A stretch of 64,000 nucleotides of DNA, taken from contig NZ_AYTM02000002.1 in assembly GCF_000507185.2 (NCBI RefSeq), positions 3,879,501 through 3,943,500 of the forward strand. The letters run 5' to 3'. Shown piece after piece: positions 9,073 to 18,336 of the stretch. A model generated the notes under the pieces. It made no database searches and was not told the origin of the DNA. It saw only the letters and a program-made list of their open reading frames with translations. The translations under genes were made by a program, and so were the position numbers. The stretch is from Pseudomonas syringae KCTC 12500 (GTDB lineage Bacteria > Pseudomonadota > Gammaproteobacteria > Pseudomonadales > Pseudomonadaceae). Numbering within the stretch: the stretch's first letter is position 1; each line of letters begins with the position of its first letter.

Positions 9073-10422
9073 CTACTCCGGCAGTTGAGAGGTGAGTTGC
9101 AGCAGCCTGTCGAGGGTTTCCTGCAAGGGCACGGGTTCACGCAGGTCCTGGCGCAGGAACGCGTTTATGGCCTCGTTCAGTTGCACGGCACAGTCGGTGA
9201 CCGGGTCGGCCCCGGCCTGGTATTCACCCAGGCGCAGGAGCATTTCCACTTGTTTATAGGCAGCCAGTAACTGGCGCAGGCGATTGTTCGCCCGTTGATG
9301 TTCGCGACCGGTGACGTTGCTCAGAATCCGGCTGATGCTGGCCGACACATCGATCGCCGGGTAGTGCCCGCGCTCGGCCAGTTTGCGCGACAGTACGATG
9401 TGCCCGTCGAGCAGCGAGCGCACTTCGTCGGCGACCGGATCGTTCATCGAGTCCTGTTCGATCAGCACCGTGTAAAGCGCGGTGATCGAACCGTTCTCGC
9501 TCATCCCGGCGCGTTCCACCAGGCGTGGCAGCAGGGTGTACACCGAGGGTGGCAGACCGCCGCGCCCCAGCGGCTCGCCCGAAGCAATGCCGATTTCCCG
9601 TTGCGCGCGGGCGAAGCGGGTCAGCGAGTCGAGCAGCAACAGCACTTTCTGGCCTCGGGCGCGAAAGGCTTCGGCGATGGCGGTCGCGGTGAACGCAGCG
9701 CGGGCGCGCTCCATGCTGGAACGATCGGATGTTGCACAGACCAGCACCGAGCGGCGGCGCAGGGTTTCGTCCAGTTCGTGGTCGAGAAACTCGCGCAGTT
9801 CGCGGCCCCGTTCGCCAATCAGGCCGAAAACGATGACGTCACAATCCATGTTGCGCGCCAGTTCGGCCATCAGCGTGGTCTTGCCGCAGCCTGCTCCGGC
9901 GAACAGCCCGACACGCTGGCCCTCGCCGAGCAGAATCGCGCTGTCGATGGCGCGTATCCCGGTGGGTAACGCCCGGGTGATACGCGGTCGCTGGGTCGGC
10001 GGCAGGGCGTCGGCGATCACCGGCAGCGTCGTGCGGCGGTCCTCGGGGCCGGCGAAAGCGCCGAGGCAATCGCCCATCAGCGGGCGCCCGAAACCGTCCA
10101 GTACACAGCCGAGCAGGCTGTCATCGACGCCGATCCGGTGTGCCACGCCCAGCGGGCGGATCGGCGCGCCGACCTGAATACCGTCGGGTGGGCCCAAGGC
10201 ACTGAGCAGCGTGCATTCCTGGGTGAAGCCGACGATTTCGGCCAGCAGCAACGAGCCGTCGGCTTTGCTCACTTCACACAGATCGCCGACCTTGGCCGAT
10301 GGAATCTTGCACTCCAGCAGAATTCCGCGCACGGCGCTGACGCGGCCAATGACGCGCACCGCGCAGTACTGGCTCAAACGCTTGGCGTGCGCGTCTTTCC
10401 ACAGGTTCAGTGCTGCATTCAC
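9073..10422 (-). CDS. hrcN: T3SS ATPase HrcN
   Basis: HrcN (YscN/FliI family) is the hexameric cytoplasmic ATPase that unfolds and releases chaperone-bound substrates. The 449-residue protein has an N-terminal beta-barrel (about 20-90), a central F1-type ATPase domain with Walker A GAGCGKTTL near residue 180, Walker B VLLLLDSLTRFARAQREI, and a C-terminal helical domain. All catalytic motifs are intact. It overlaps hrpQ by four bases. Confidence 0.97.
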   Translation of the reverse strand: MNAALNLWKDAHAKRLSQYCAVRVIGRVSAVRGILLECKIPSAKVGDLCEVSKADGSLLLAEIVGFTQECTLLSALGPPDGIQVGAPIRPLGVAHRIGVDDSLLGCVLDGFGRPLMGDCLGAFAGPEDRRTTLPVIADALPPTQRPRITRALPTGIRAIDSAILLGEGQRVGLFAGAGCGKTTLMAELARNMDCDVIVFGLIGERGRELREFLDHELDETLRRRSVLVCATSDRSSMERARAAFTATAIAEAFRARGQKVLLLLDSLTRFARAQREIGIASGEPLGRGGLPPSVYTLLPRLVERAGMSENGSITALYTVLIEQDSMNDPVADEVRSLLDGHIVLSRKLAERGHYPAIDVSASISRILSNVTGREHQRANNRLRQLLAAYKQVEMLLRLGEYQAGADPVTDCAVQLNEAINAFLRQDLREPVPLQETLDRLLQLTSQLPE

Positions 10423-11393
10423 CAGTTCACCTCGATATGGCGATTACCGTCGAATTGCAGGCGCTGATTATCGATTCGGGTGAGGCGCAGGCCATCCACT
10501 TCGTCACCTACGTAAACCCGTCGACCGTCGGCAGTCACCAGATGCGCATGCGGCCCGGTCATGATCTGAACCACCACAAAGGGCAGGGTGTTGCGATTGC
10601 TGCCCACGTTGTCCAGAACGGTTACCGGCGAGTCGTACAGGGTCTTGAAGCGCTGAAGCATGCGCTGGTAGACCAGCAGCGATTCTTCTTTCAGATCGCC
10701 GTTTAGGACCAGCCCGTCGGGCGTCTCTTCTACGCTGACATCAGTCAGCAGGCGGTCGCTGAGCATGGTGCTCAACTGGTGGCGGACGTCATCCGCGCTG
10801 CTCAGACGTATGCGTTTGTCGGTCACAGGGTTTGCAGCCCTGGCTGGCGCCTTGGGTATATCGGGCGAGGCCTCTGTCGTGGCGGCCGTCAGGTGTGCCG
10901 GGCTCTGATCCATCGCAATAGCGGGCGGGCGGGTCAGGCTCCAGGCGCTGCCGATGACGCCCACCAGCAGCCCGGCGATGATGCCCGTGGTGCGGTTGAG
11001 AAACTGCGAGCGGGACTTGACCTTCTCCAGCGGCACGTCGTTGCGTGCCGGCCCGGATTCGGCCTCAGGCTGTTTGGGAATCACGGCGGGCACGGAGGGC
11101 CATTCATCGCCCGCAGACGAAACGCACAGCCACACCGAACCCAGCATGAAGGCGTTGTTGAGCGTCAGGTCGATGCTCGGCCGGGCGTTGCCCTGTTCGT
11201 CGCAGACCGCGCCTTGTTCAGCGTTCAGTGTCCAGTTGTCGTCGACACGTTGCAGGCGGCAATGCAGGCTTTCCACGCCCGCATCGTCCAGCGCCAGATC
11301 GTGTTGTCCGGCAGAGCCAATCGACCATTGCTCACCGATCAGCGGTAATGCCGCGCCTTGGTGCTGGCCGTTCAGTACGCGTAATTCAAACAT
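10419..11393 (-). CDS. hrpQ: T3SS inner-membrane ring protein HrpQ (YscD-like)
   Basis: HrpQ is the P. syringae counterpart of YscD, the bitopic outer component of the inner-membrane ring. The 324-residue protein has an N-terminal FHA-like domain (about 1-100) and one membrane segment near residue 145 (GIIAGLLVGVIGSAWSL). A periplasmic region with BON-type folds follows (about 190-320). The position between hrcV and hrcN matches the family. Confidence 0.93.
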   Translation of the reverse strand: MFELRVLNGQHQGAALPLIGEQWSIGSAGQHDLALDDAGVESLHCRLQRVDDNWTLNAEQGAVCDEQGNARPSIDLTLNNAFMLGSVWLCVSSAGDEWPSVPAVIPKQPEAESGPARNDVPLEKVKSRSQFLNRTTGIIAGLLVGVIGSAWSLTRPPAIAMDQSPAHLTAATTEASPDIPKAPARAANPVTDKRIRLSSADDVRHQLSTMLSDRLLTDVSVEETPDGLVLNGDLKEESLLVYQRMLQRFKTLYDSPVTVLDNVGSNRNTLPFVVVQIMTGPHAHLVTADGRRVYVGDEVDGLRLTRIDNQRLQFDGNRHIEVNW

Positions 11394-11426
11394 CTGAAAG
11401 TCTCCGTGCGTTCAGGCCTTGCAGGC

Positions 11427-13514
11427 TCAAGCAGCATGCTCGTTGTCCAGCGGCTCGAGATCGTCTTCAAGGTCGAATCGACCCATGACCTTGACCTTGG
11501 CCGCATTGCTGATTTCCGCGAAAGATAGTACGGGTACATGGTAGAACTCCTCCCTCAACAAGGTACGCAGAGGGCTGCGCAGATCCTGTGCCACCAGCAG
11601 AACCGCCTGTTCGGGAGCTCGTACCGGGAAGGCAATGTGCAGCTGTTGCACGAGCATCTGGCTGATCTCGTTGCTCAGCGCGAAGAATGTTTCGGTTTGC
11701 GTCTGGCGCAGGCCATCCCGCAACAACCCCTCGCTTTCCGGCGTCAGCAGCCACACTTGCAGGCCTTCGGCACCGCAGTACTGGTGGTAGATCTGCGACT
11801 TGAGCGCAATGCGTACGTAGTCGGTCAGCACATTGGTATCGCGTTCATGCTGACAGTGCTCGATCAGGGTTTCGGCAATGACCCGGATCGCCCTCAGCGG
11901 CACACGCTCCGAGGCCAGGCGTTGCAGGACGGCCGAGAAGCGCGTAAGGGTGAGGACCCGTTGCATTTCCTGAGCGAGTTCCGGTTGCTCGGACTCTAGC
12001 CAGCTGAGGATAGCTTTGGTTTCCTGCAAGCCGATGAACTGCGGCGCGCAGGACTGCAATGTGCGCTCCATGCGTTCGATGATCAGGGTCGTGGAGCTGA
12101 CCGGGTTCAAGTCGCCAGACTGCTCGGCCGGCAGCCAGATCCATTGATCTTCCTGGCGGTCGGTGTTGCCCGGGATGGCCGCCGGAAGGTTTTCGCCTTC
12201 CAGCTGACGCGCTTCCACGGCGACATGGCTCTGCGTGAAGGTGGCCTTGAGCATCGGTACGTCATAGACGGTGAAGCGAAACTCATCCGGGGCAATGTCA
12301 TCGACATGCTCGATGATGAACGAAGGCAGGGTCAGGCCGTACTGCACCACCAGACGGTTGCGGCGCTTGCGTATTTCGCTGACCAGCGCTTCGATCTGCG
12401 CGCTGTCCTGGCCGGGGTGGAATTGCAGCACAAACTGCCGGCTGGGGGAAAAGGTACGCAGGTCTTCCTTGCCGTTCATTTCTGGCGCCACAGCGGCTGT
12501 ACGTTGCTCATCGGCCTTGGGTTTTGCCCGTTGCAACTGCAGCAGTCCACCGGCACCGCAGATGATCGCGATGGTGACGAAAACACCGGTCGGCATTCCC
12601 GGCAGGGCAGCGAAGCCGAGCATGGCCACCGAGGCGATGATCCAGGCCTTGGGCTGACTGGTGATCTGCTCGGCGATCTCGCGGCCGATATTGGCTTCCG
12701 CCCCTGCCTCGGTGTTGGGCACGCGAGTGATGATCATGCCGCTGGTGACGGAGATCAGCAGCGCAGGAATCTGGGCGATCAGGCCGTCACCGATGGTCAG
12801 CACGGTATACAGCTGCAAGGCGTCGCCCGCTGCCATGTTGTGCTGCAGCACGCCGATGGATATGCCGCCGATCATGTTGATGGCCACAATGATTAGGCTG
12901 GCGATCGCATCGCCGTTGACGAACTTCATGGCGCCGTCCATCGCACCGAACAACTGGCTTTCTTTGTTCAGTTCGGCGCGTCGTTTACGGGCCTCGTGGA
13001 CGGTGATCAGGTTGGCGCGCAGGTCACTGTCGATGGACATCTGCTTGCCGGGCATCGCGTCCAGGGTAAAACGCGCGCCGACTTCGGCGACCCGTTCCGA
13101 GCCTTTGGTGATCACCAGAAAGTTGACCACCGTCAGGATCAGGAAGATCACCAGACCCACCGCCAGGTTGCCGCCCACCACGAACTGCCCGAACGCCTCG
13201 ACGATGTGCCCGGCGTCCTGGTTGAGCAGAATCAGCCGCGTCGTAGACACCGACAGGGCCAGGCGAAACATCGTGGTCAGCAGCAGCACGGCAGGGAAGG
13301 TCGAGAACGCCAGTGGCCTGGGCAGGTGCATCGCCAGCATGATCAGCAGGCAGGAAATACAGATGTTCACGGCGATCAGCACGTCGATCAAGCCGGTGGG
13401 CAGCGGCGTGATCATCATGAACACGATGGCGATCACAAAAAACGCACCGACCAGTTCCGAGCGGCGCATGGCCGACAGCGCGACCATGTTCAGAAAGTTG
13501 ATGACCCGGTTCAT
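11427..13514 (-). CDS. hrcV: T3SS major export apparatus protein HrcV
   Basis: HrcV (FHIPEP family, YscV/FlhA) forms the nonameric export-gate ring that receives substrates. In its 695 residues, about eight membrane segments fill the first 320 residues, including the conserved loop EVGARFTLDAMPGKQMSID. A large cytoplasmic domain (about 350-695) follows. The length is typical. The stop codon of hrpJ overlaps the hrcV start at 13514, and hrpQ follows after 33 bases. Confidence 0.97.
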   Translation of the reverse strand: MNRVINFLNMVALSAMRRSELVGAFFVIAIVFMMITPLPTGLIDVLIAVNICISCLLIMLAMHLPRPLAFSTFPAVLLLTTMFRLALSVSTTRLILLNQDAGHIVEAFGQFVVGGNLAVGLVIFLILTVVNFLVITKGSERVAEVGARFTLDAMPGKQMSIDSDLRANLITVHEARKRRAELNKESQLFGAMDGAMKFVNGDAIASLIIVAINMIGGISIGVLQHNMAAGDALQLYTVLTIGDGLIAQIPALLISVTSGMIITRVPNTEAGAEANIGREIAEQITSQPKAWIIASVAMLGFAALPGMPTGVFVTIAIICGAGGLLQLQRAKPKADEQRTAAVAPEMNGKEDLRTFSPSRQFVLQFHPGQDSAQIEALVSEIRKRRNRLVVQYGLTLPSFIIEHVDDIAPDEFRFTVYDVPMLKATFTQSHVAVEARQLEGENLPAAIPGNTDRQEDQWIWLPAEQSGDLNPVSSTTLIIERMERTLQSCAPQFIGLQETKAILSWLESEQPELAQEMQRVLTLTRFSAVLQRLASERVPLRAIRVIAETLIEHCQHERDTNVLTDYVRIALKSQIYHQYCGAEGLQVWLLTPESEGLLRDGLRQTQTETFFALSNEISQMLVQQLHIAFPVRAPEQAVLLVAQDLRSPLRTLLREEFYHVPVLSFAEISNAAKVKVMGRFDLEDDLEPLDNEHAA

Positions 13515-14620
13515 CAGGCAAGCCCCTCGTATAATTGCTTCTGTTCCTTATGCGTGAGCTCGGCCATCAGCGTGAGTAGATTATTCAGCGCGGCCTGACG
13601 GCTTTTCAGGTCCCGCCAGAGCAGGATCGGCAACTGCATCAGCATCGGCCGCAGGCCATTGAGAAACGCCAACTGGTGTTCGAGCCTGTTGCCCCCGATG
13701 TGCTGGGTCAGTTGCAAGGTCTGATTCACATTCATGCCATTGGCCGTCAGGGTCAGCATGTGTTTGAGGAAGGCCGGTGGGTCCACCGTCAGTTTGGGAT
13801 TCTTTTTACGCATGCGCCCCAGCAGGTGTTCGCAGCCGCGCAACAGCGTAGTGACATGGCGCGCGGTGGTCAGGCCATGCATCAGCGTGCGCAGTTGTTC
13901 ATGAGAAGCCGACGGGGTAATCGCCGAAAGATCGTCGGCGATGGCGATGCGCATGTCGCGCAGGTTCAGGTCGAACTCGCCGGGTTCCTGTTGCTCGCCA
14001 ATCAAGGCTTCGATCAAGCCCGTGACGTTGGGTTGTCCGGAAACCGCTACGCCATACAGATTGCGCAAGGCCGTGCGGCGCTTGTTATCGATGTTCTGGC
14101 GCCCGAAGGCTCTTGCGGTATTGATACCGGCGCGTGCGCGCGGGCCGAATTGGCGGCGCAGATGTTTGAGCGTCTGGGTCAGCGCTGCATATTCTGCTTC
14201 AGCCCCATCGTCTTCTGCCTGTTTGCGCGCTGCCTGCAACACCACGTGAGCCTTGGCAGCGTCGCCGTCAGCGAATTCCAGAACCTGTTCCAGATCGGCG
14301 TCGTTGTCCTGCAGCAGTTTTTTGCGCAGCAGTCTGGCGGCGTTATCCAGCCCGGTGTCGCTGGTGCTCATCAGCAACTGATAAAGCTCGCCCAGCTTGA
14401 CGGCCCGCGACTGCAACGCGTTCCTGCTCGCGATCAGTTCTCGCTCACGCAATATCCGGCTGTGCTGCACCAGAGCCGCAGCGAAGCGCGAAACCTGCAG
14501 TGACGAGGTGCCTTTTTCATCAGGCAACCCGCTGCCGGGAATCGCTCGCGCAGCCGGTGTGATGGCGCGGATTGGCGCTACCGGACGAATGGGCAATGTA
14601 GGCGGGGCGACAATTTTCAT
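13514..14620 (-). CDS. hrpJ: T3SS gatekeeper HrpJ
   Basis: HrpJ belongs to the YopN/TyeA (InvE-like) gatekeeper family that orders translocator and effector export; in P. syringae it is also secreted. I choose the ATG at 14620 (MKIVAPPTLPIRPVAPIRA, 368 residues) over the longer frame to 14695, because the hrp box at 14649-14677 places the transcript start downstream of the longer one. The Pro-rich N-terminus resembles a secretion signal, followed by helical repeats. It is the first gene of the long minus-strand run to hrcU. Confidence 0.95.
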   Translation of the reverse strand: MKIVAPPTLPIRPVAPIRAITPAARAIPGSGLPDEKGTSSLQVSRFAAALVQHSRILRERELIASRNALQSRAVKLGELYQLLMSTSDTGLDNAARLLRKKLLQDNDADLEQVLEFADGDAAKAHVVLQAARKQAEDDGAEAEYAALTQTLKHLRRQFGPRARAGINTARAFGRQNIDNKRRTALRNLYGVAVSGQPNVTGLIEALIGEQQEPGEFDLNLRDMRIAIADDLSAITPSASHEQLRTLMHGLTTARHVTTLLRGCEHLLGRMRKKNPKLTVDPPAFLKHMLTLTANGMNVNQTLQLTQHIGGNRLEHQLAFLNGLRPMLMQLPILLWRDLKSRQAALNNLLTLMAELTHKEQKQLYEGLA

Positions 14621-14648
14621 AGGACGATTCTGGGCCTGGTGTGACCGC

Positions 14649-14677
14649 TGAGTGGGTCGTTGGCCCGGTTCGGTTCC
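14649..14677 (-). promoter_or_regulatory. HrpL promoter (hrp box) of the hrpJ operon
   Basis: On the minus strand GGAACC (14677-14672) and CCACTCA (14655-14649) are separated by 16 bases, a full match to the HrpL consensus. It fires toward hrpJ, whose ATG lies 28 bases beyond the box, and fixes the hrpJ start. Confidence 0.94.
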
Positions 14678-14810
14678 CTGGTGCCGAAGGCTCATGCGTT
14701 TGTGCCAAAAGCTGCAGAGCTAAAAATCATGTTGCGCAAAAAAATGTATTACAAAGAATTTCACATTTTAAAATAGTTATATAAATCATGTGGTTATGAT
14801 TATTTTTGGA

Positions 14811-14827
14811 CTGGCATGGTTATCGCT
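14811..14827 (+). promoter_or_regulatory. Sigma-54 promoter of hrpL
   Basis: CTGGCATGGTTATCGCT resembles the -24/-12 consensus TGGCAC-N5-TTGC with GG and GC dinucleotides correctly spaced. It lies 35 bases before the hrpL ATG, and hrpL is known to depend on RpoN with HrpR/HrpS. The upstream AT-rich stretch (about 14720-14810) is a plausible site for enhancer or DNA-bending proteins. Confidence 0.82.
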
Positions 14828-14861
14828 ATAGGACTTGCACTCCATCAATTGAGGCAAGCCC

Positions 14862-15416
14862 ATGCTCCCGAATCTTGTGATCCTTGATGCAACCGAACCA
14901 CGCCAACCATCGTCGTCCGCCGGTATCCGGCAATTGACGGCCGATCAGGTCCAGATGCTCAGAGCGTTCATCCAGAAGCGGGTGAAGAACGCTGATGATG
15001 TGGATGACATCCTGCAATGCGTGTTTCTCGAGGCGTTACGCAATGAGCACAAGTTTCAGCACGCCAGCAAACCGCAAACCTGGTTGTGTGGCATTGCGCT
15101 GAATCTGATCCGTAATCACTTTCGCAAAATGTATCGTCAGCCCTATCAGGAAAGCTGGGAAGACGAGGTCCATACGGACCTGGAGTCGAACGGCGATATC
15201 ACCCATCAGGTAGACGGGCACCGACAGCTGGCACGCGTCATAGAGGCCATCGACTGCCTGCCGACAAACATGCAGAAGGTTCTGGAAGTTTCTCTGGAAA
15301 TGGATGGCAATTATCAGGAAACCGCCAACATGCTCGGTGTTCCTATCGGCACCGTCCGCTCCCGACTGTCCCGGGCACGGGTGCAGCTCAAGCAACAGAT
15401 AGACCCGTTCGCCTGA
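14862..15416 (+). CDS. hrpL: ECF sigma factor HrpL
   Basis: HrpL is the alternative sigma factor that reads hrp boxes and drives the T3SS and effector regulon. The 184-residue protein has ECF region 2 (about 30-100, DDVDDILQCVFLEALRN) and region 4 with its helix-turn-helix (about 130-178, VPIGTVRSRLSRARVQLKQQ). The sequence matches P. syringae HrpL except for a variable N-terminus (MLPNLVILDATEPRQPS). It is divergent from hrpJ and immediately followed by the hrpK promoter, which HrpL itself should recognise. Confidence 0.98.
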   Translation: MLPNLVILDATEPRQPSSSAGIRQLTADQVQMLRAFIQKRVKNADDVDDILQCVFLEALRNEHKFQHASKPQTWLCGIALNLIRNHFRKMYRQPYQESWEDEVHTDLESNGDITHQVDGHRQLARVIEAIDCLPTNMQKVLEVSLEMDGNYQETANMLGVPIGTVRSRLSRARVQLKQQIDPFA

Positions 15417-15430
15417 GTGAACATCTGTCT

Positions 15431-15458
15431 GGAACCAACTTGCGCGCAAAACCACACA
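15431..15458 (+). promoter_or_regulatory. HrpL promoter (hrp box) of hrpK
   Basis: GGAACC (15431-15436) and CCACACA (15452-15458) are spaced by 15 bases. This excludes any hrpK start before about 15465, so the ATG at 15490 is favoured. It may also serve shcA-hopA1 by read-through. Confidence 0.92.
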
Positions 15459-15489
15459 GTTGCCATCCCTCACCACTTGGATGGCAACC

Positions 15490-17796
15490 ATGCGTATATC
15501 CAGTTCTCCCAGTCCTGCCCTCGGCAGCATCGTGAATCAACCCACCTCTGGCGAACTGGCTGCTGAGACGCCATTGGCCAAAGCTTCGCTTACGCAGGGC
15601 AGCGCAGGTGGTGGTCAGGCTTTTGTGCAGTTCGGCCAGGCCAACGACAGCCCCTCTTCCTTTTCGGGAACCGAGCAAAGCGGTTCATCGCTGATGAGTC
15701 TGCTGACTCGCAGCAGCAGCAGTGAAAGCACCTCCAGCGTCGATCAGGACGGTGATCAGGTGTCCCCGATGACATCGGTCTCGGCCACAGCTAGCTCGGC
15801 ATCCACGGCGGCCTCCAGCCCGGCGAATGCCCCAAGCGCTACCGATGCAGCGTTTCTCGATAACTCCGAATATTCTTCGCCCGAGGCGCTCAAGCGCTGG
15901 GAGCCGATGGTTGCCAACCTGCCGCCCGAAGAGCGCGAGCAGGCGGCCAAAGAACTCAACCGGCCCATCGCCGCAGCGTGGATGGCCAGAGAGGATGGTC
16001 CCAATGCCGAAAAGGCGATGGCGTTCATCAATGCCAACCCTGCGTTGAAGACGGCGGTGGACGTCGGCAAGGATGGTGGTAATGCGGATGGCAAAATCAC
16101 CAACAAAGACCTCAAGGCGTTCGCCAAAAACATGGAGAAGGCGGCCGACAATGCCGACAAGGATGTGGCCAAGTACATGGAAGATAACCCCGGCGTTGAT
16201 CCTCAATCCCTTGAAATGGTGCGCAGCGCAGCGGTGATGCGCGCCAATATGCCGTTGGCGACGGCAGCCGACCCTCATCATGCCGTCGGGGCGGCGGACA
16301 AAACCGATGTCGATGGTAATGTCAGCGCCGAGGGGCTGAAAGCGCTGATTAAAAGTAACCCCGGGTTGTCAGGTACGTTCAAACAGTCCTGCAACATGTG
16401 GTCGCAGGCGGGCTTCCTCAGCCAGGTGGATGAAGCCGGTCTGACCGGGCGCAAGAAGGCTGCGCATAGCCCCGACCAGGTGTTCGATGCGTCCAATATG
16501 AGCGAGTGGATCAGGAAGAGCGCCCCCAAAAATGGTGGCCAGTTCGCCAGCATGCTCAGCGATGCCGCGACGTTGAATTCGGTAGCCGGTATCGATATCA
16601 GCAAACTCAACGCTCAGGTTTTCGAGAAGCCCGAGGCTTACACCGGCGCGCAGAAAGCCGCTGTGATGATCAAGTTGCAGCAGACCCAGCAAAGCGTGAT
16701 AGCCGGGCGGGATTTGCGCAATACCGAGAAGACCGAGGCGGCCCTTAACGACCGAATTGCCCGGTTGCAAGAGGATCCAGACGTTCAGGAGTACCTCAAC
16801 AAAAGCATTCCCGAGCAGGAGCGCAGCCTGGTTCGCAGCGATTCGGCGCTGCAGAAGGCCGTGACTGAGCAGGCTCAAAACGTCAACAGCGGAAAGGCCT
16901 TGCAAGCCGACATGGCAACCGCAGACAAGGCCGTCGACAAACACAACCCCAACCCCGATTACAGCGGCGCCATCACCGGCCTGTCGGCTCAACTGCAACT
17001 GCAAAAAGACCTGTTTCCCGATACCCAGGTGCCCACTGCCCAGCAAGTATTCAACAACCAGTCTGATGAACTGCAAACGAAGATCGCCGACTCCTACGTC
17101 CGCAATTTCAGCGAGGGGGGCGCTCTGAAACAACTGCTTGGCCAGAAAAAGTCTGACGCCGGCGAGTCTTTGCAAACCGCAGATAACCAGAAAGCGGCGT
17201 ATGAAAGCGTGCTCCCCGCTGATTTCGTTAATGATGAGCGTGAGAGCTACACGGCCAGCACCTTGTCCGAACTGCAGAACTCCAAAAAAGGCCGCAAGTT
17301 GCTGGAGGGCAAGACCGATGAAGAGGGCGGCCCCTCGCTGGCCGAGCAGCTCGCCGAGCAAGGTGTCGGAGGCAAGGCATTCAACTCGGTCATGGGCTTT
17401 GCGTCAGTGTCTGACAGGCTCGCCAGCGGTGACAAGCTGGGCGCTGCTCAGGGCATCATCGACAGCTCCAGGTTGGGCGCGGAGGCAATCAAGGGCGGCA
17501 TAGACACCGGCGCGAAAATGATGGGCCGCGAGGCGTCCGCGGGTCTTGGTCGTCTGGGCGGCCAGATGATCGGCCGTGCCGTCGGTCTGGTTGCCGGTGA
17601 AGCCACAGGGCTTGCCGCAGGCGCAGCGCTGGGTGCTGCAATCCCGGTCATCGGCTGGGCCATCGACGGCGCCATGGCGTTGGGTTTTGGTATTTCGGCG
17701 ATTATCGACGCAGTCAAAAAGCACAAGGCGCAGAAGGCGTTTGATCGTAACGTTGACCCGGTGCTGGATCAGTTCGGGATTGACAAGGCGCATTGA
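15490..17796 (+). CDS. hrpK: T3SS putative translocator HrpK
   Basis: HrpK is a type III-secreted protein acting in effector translocation in P. syringae. Starting at 15490 (MRISSSPSPALGS) it has 768 residues: a Ser-rich, T3SS-secretion-like N-terminus (about 1-110), a long middle with EF-hand-like DGNADGKITNKDLKAF (near 195), and a hydrophobic Gly/Ala-rich C-terminus (about 660-745) that could insert in membranes. An in-frame ATG at 15481 lacks a ribosome-binding site. It is the border gene between the conserved hrp/hrc cluster and the exchangeable effector locus. Confidence 0.95.
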   Translation: MRISSSPSPALGSIVNQPTSGELAAETPLAKASLTQGSAGGGQAFVQFGQANDSPSSFSGTEQSGSSLMSLLTRSSSSESTSSVDQDGDQVSPMTSVSATASSASTAASSPANAPSATDAAFLDNSEYSSPEALKRWEPMVANLPPEEREQAAKELNRPIAAAWMAREDGPNAEKAMAFINANPALKTAVDVGKDGGNADGKITNKDLKAFAKNMEKAADNADKDVAKYMEDNPGVDPQSLEMVRSAAVMRANMPLATAADPHHAVGAADKTDVDGNVSAEGLKALIKSNPGLSGTFKQSCNMWSQAGFLSQVDEAGLTGRKKAAHSPDQVFDASNMSEWIRKSAPKNGGQFASMLSDAATLNSVAGIDISKLNAQVFEKPEAYTGAQKAAVMIKLQQTQQSVIAGRDLRNTEKTEAALNDRIARLQEDPDVQEYLNKSIPEQERSLVRSDSALQKAVTEQAQNVNSGKALQADMATADKAVDKHNPNPDYSGAITGLSAQLQLQKDLFPDTQVPTAQQVFNNQSDELQTKIADSYVRNFSEGGALKQLLGQKKSDAGESLQTADNQKAAYESVLPADFVNDERESYTASTLSELQNSKKGRKLLEGKTDEEGGPSLAEQLAEQGVGGKAFNSVMGFASVSDRLASGDKLGAAQGIIDSSRLGAEAIKGGIDTGAKMMGREASAGLGRLGGQMIGRAVGLVAGEATGLAAGAALGAAIPVIGWAIDGAMALGFGISAIIDAVKKHKAQKAFDRNVDPVLDQFGIDKAH

Positions 17797-17942
17797 TGCA
17801 ATGGAGCAGGGCGGCGACCTTATCTTCCGTCCTGTTCCGAGCATGCGTTGTTTTGCAGACTTCGATGATTAATATCCCGCCTGGGGAAGTGATTTATCGA
17901 CCTCGTTCATTCGTACAGTGTTCAGGACACCGAGGTGTACTC

Positions 17943-18323
17943 ATGACTGACCGATTATACAAAACTGTTCTTGCCGACTTATCAACGTCTTTGACGATGC
18001 AACCTTTGATGTTCGACGACACAGGCGCTTGCGACGTGGTGGTCGATGAAGAGATTGCGCTGAAAGTGGTCGTGGACCCCGTATTCCAGCGTCTGTTGCT
18101 GATCGGACTGATGGACATTTCCCCCGATCTTCCCTTGCAGCGTTTGTTGAGTGGCGCACTTAACCCTCTGTTCAATGATGGACCCGGGTTGGGATGGCAT
18201 GCAGGCAGCGAGCTGTATATCGGCTTTAAGGCAATTCCCAGAGAAAATGTGAGTGTGGTGACGCTCAAGCAGGCGATCGCTGAACTTGTAGAGTGGATAA
18301 AAACGTGGCGCGACGCGCATTGA
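17943..18323 (+). CDS. shcA: Type III chaperone ShcA for HopA1
   Basis: This 126-residue acidic protein has the class I T3SS chaperone profile and the family stretches LQRLLSGALNPLFNDGPG and LVEWIKTWRDA seen in ShcA. It should bind the N-terminal region of HopA1 and keep it export-competent in the cytoplasm. The start at 17943 is chosen for its good Shine-Dalgarno (GAGGTG); an internal ATG at 17997 corresponds to the start of the shorter ShcA of P. syringae 61. hopA1 begins 13 bases after the stop. No convincing hrp box lies in the 146-base gap after hrpK. Confidence 0.9.
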   Translation: MTDRLYKTVLADLSTSLTMQPLMFDDTGACDVVVDEEIALKVVVDPVFQRLLLIGLMDISPDLPLQRLLSGALNPLFNDGPGLGWHAGSELYIGFKAIPRENVSVVTLKQAIAELVEWIKTWRDAH

Positions 18324-18336
18324 AAGAGGATGAGTC

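Noticed and set aside
17797..17942. A hrp box in front of shcA
   Set aside because: I searched the gap for GGAAC-type -35 and CCAC-type -10 motifs; GGGAAGTG near 17883 and CCGTCC near 17828 do not fit the consensus.
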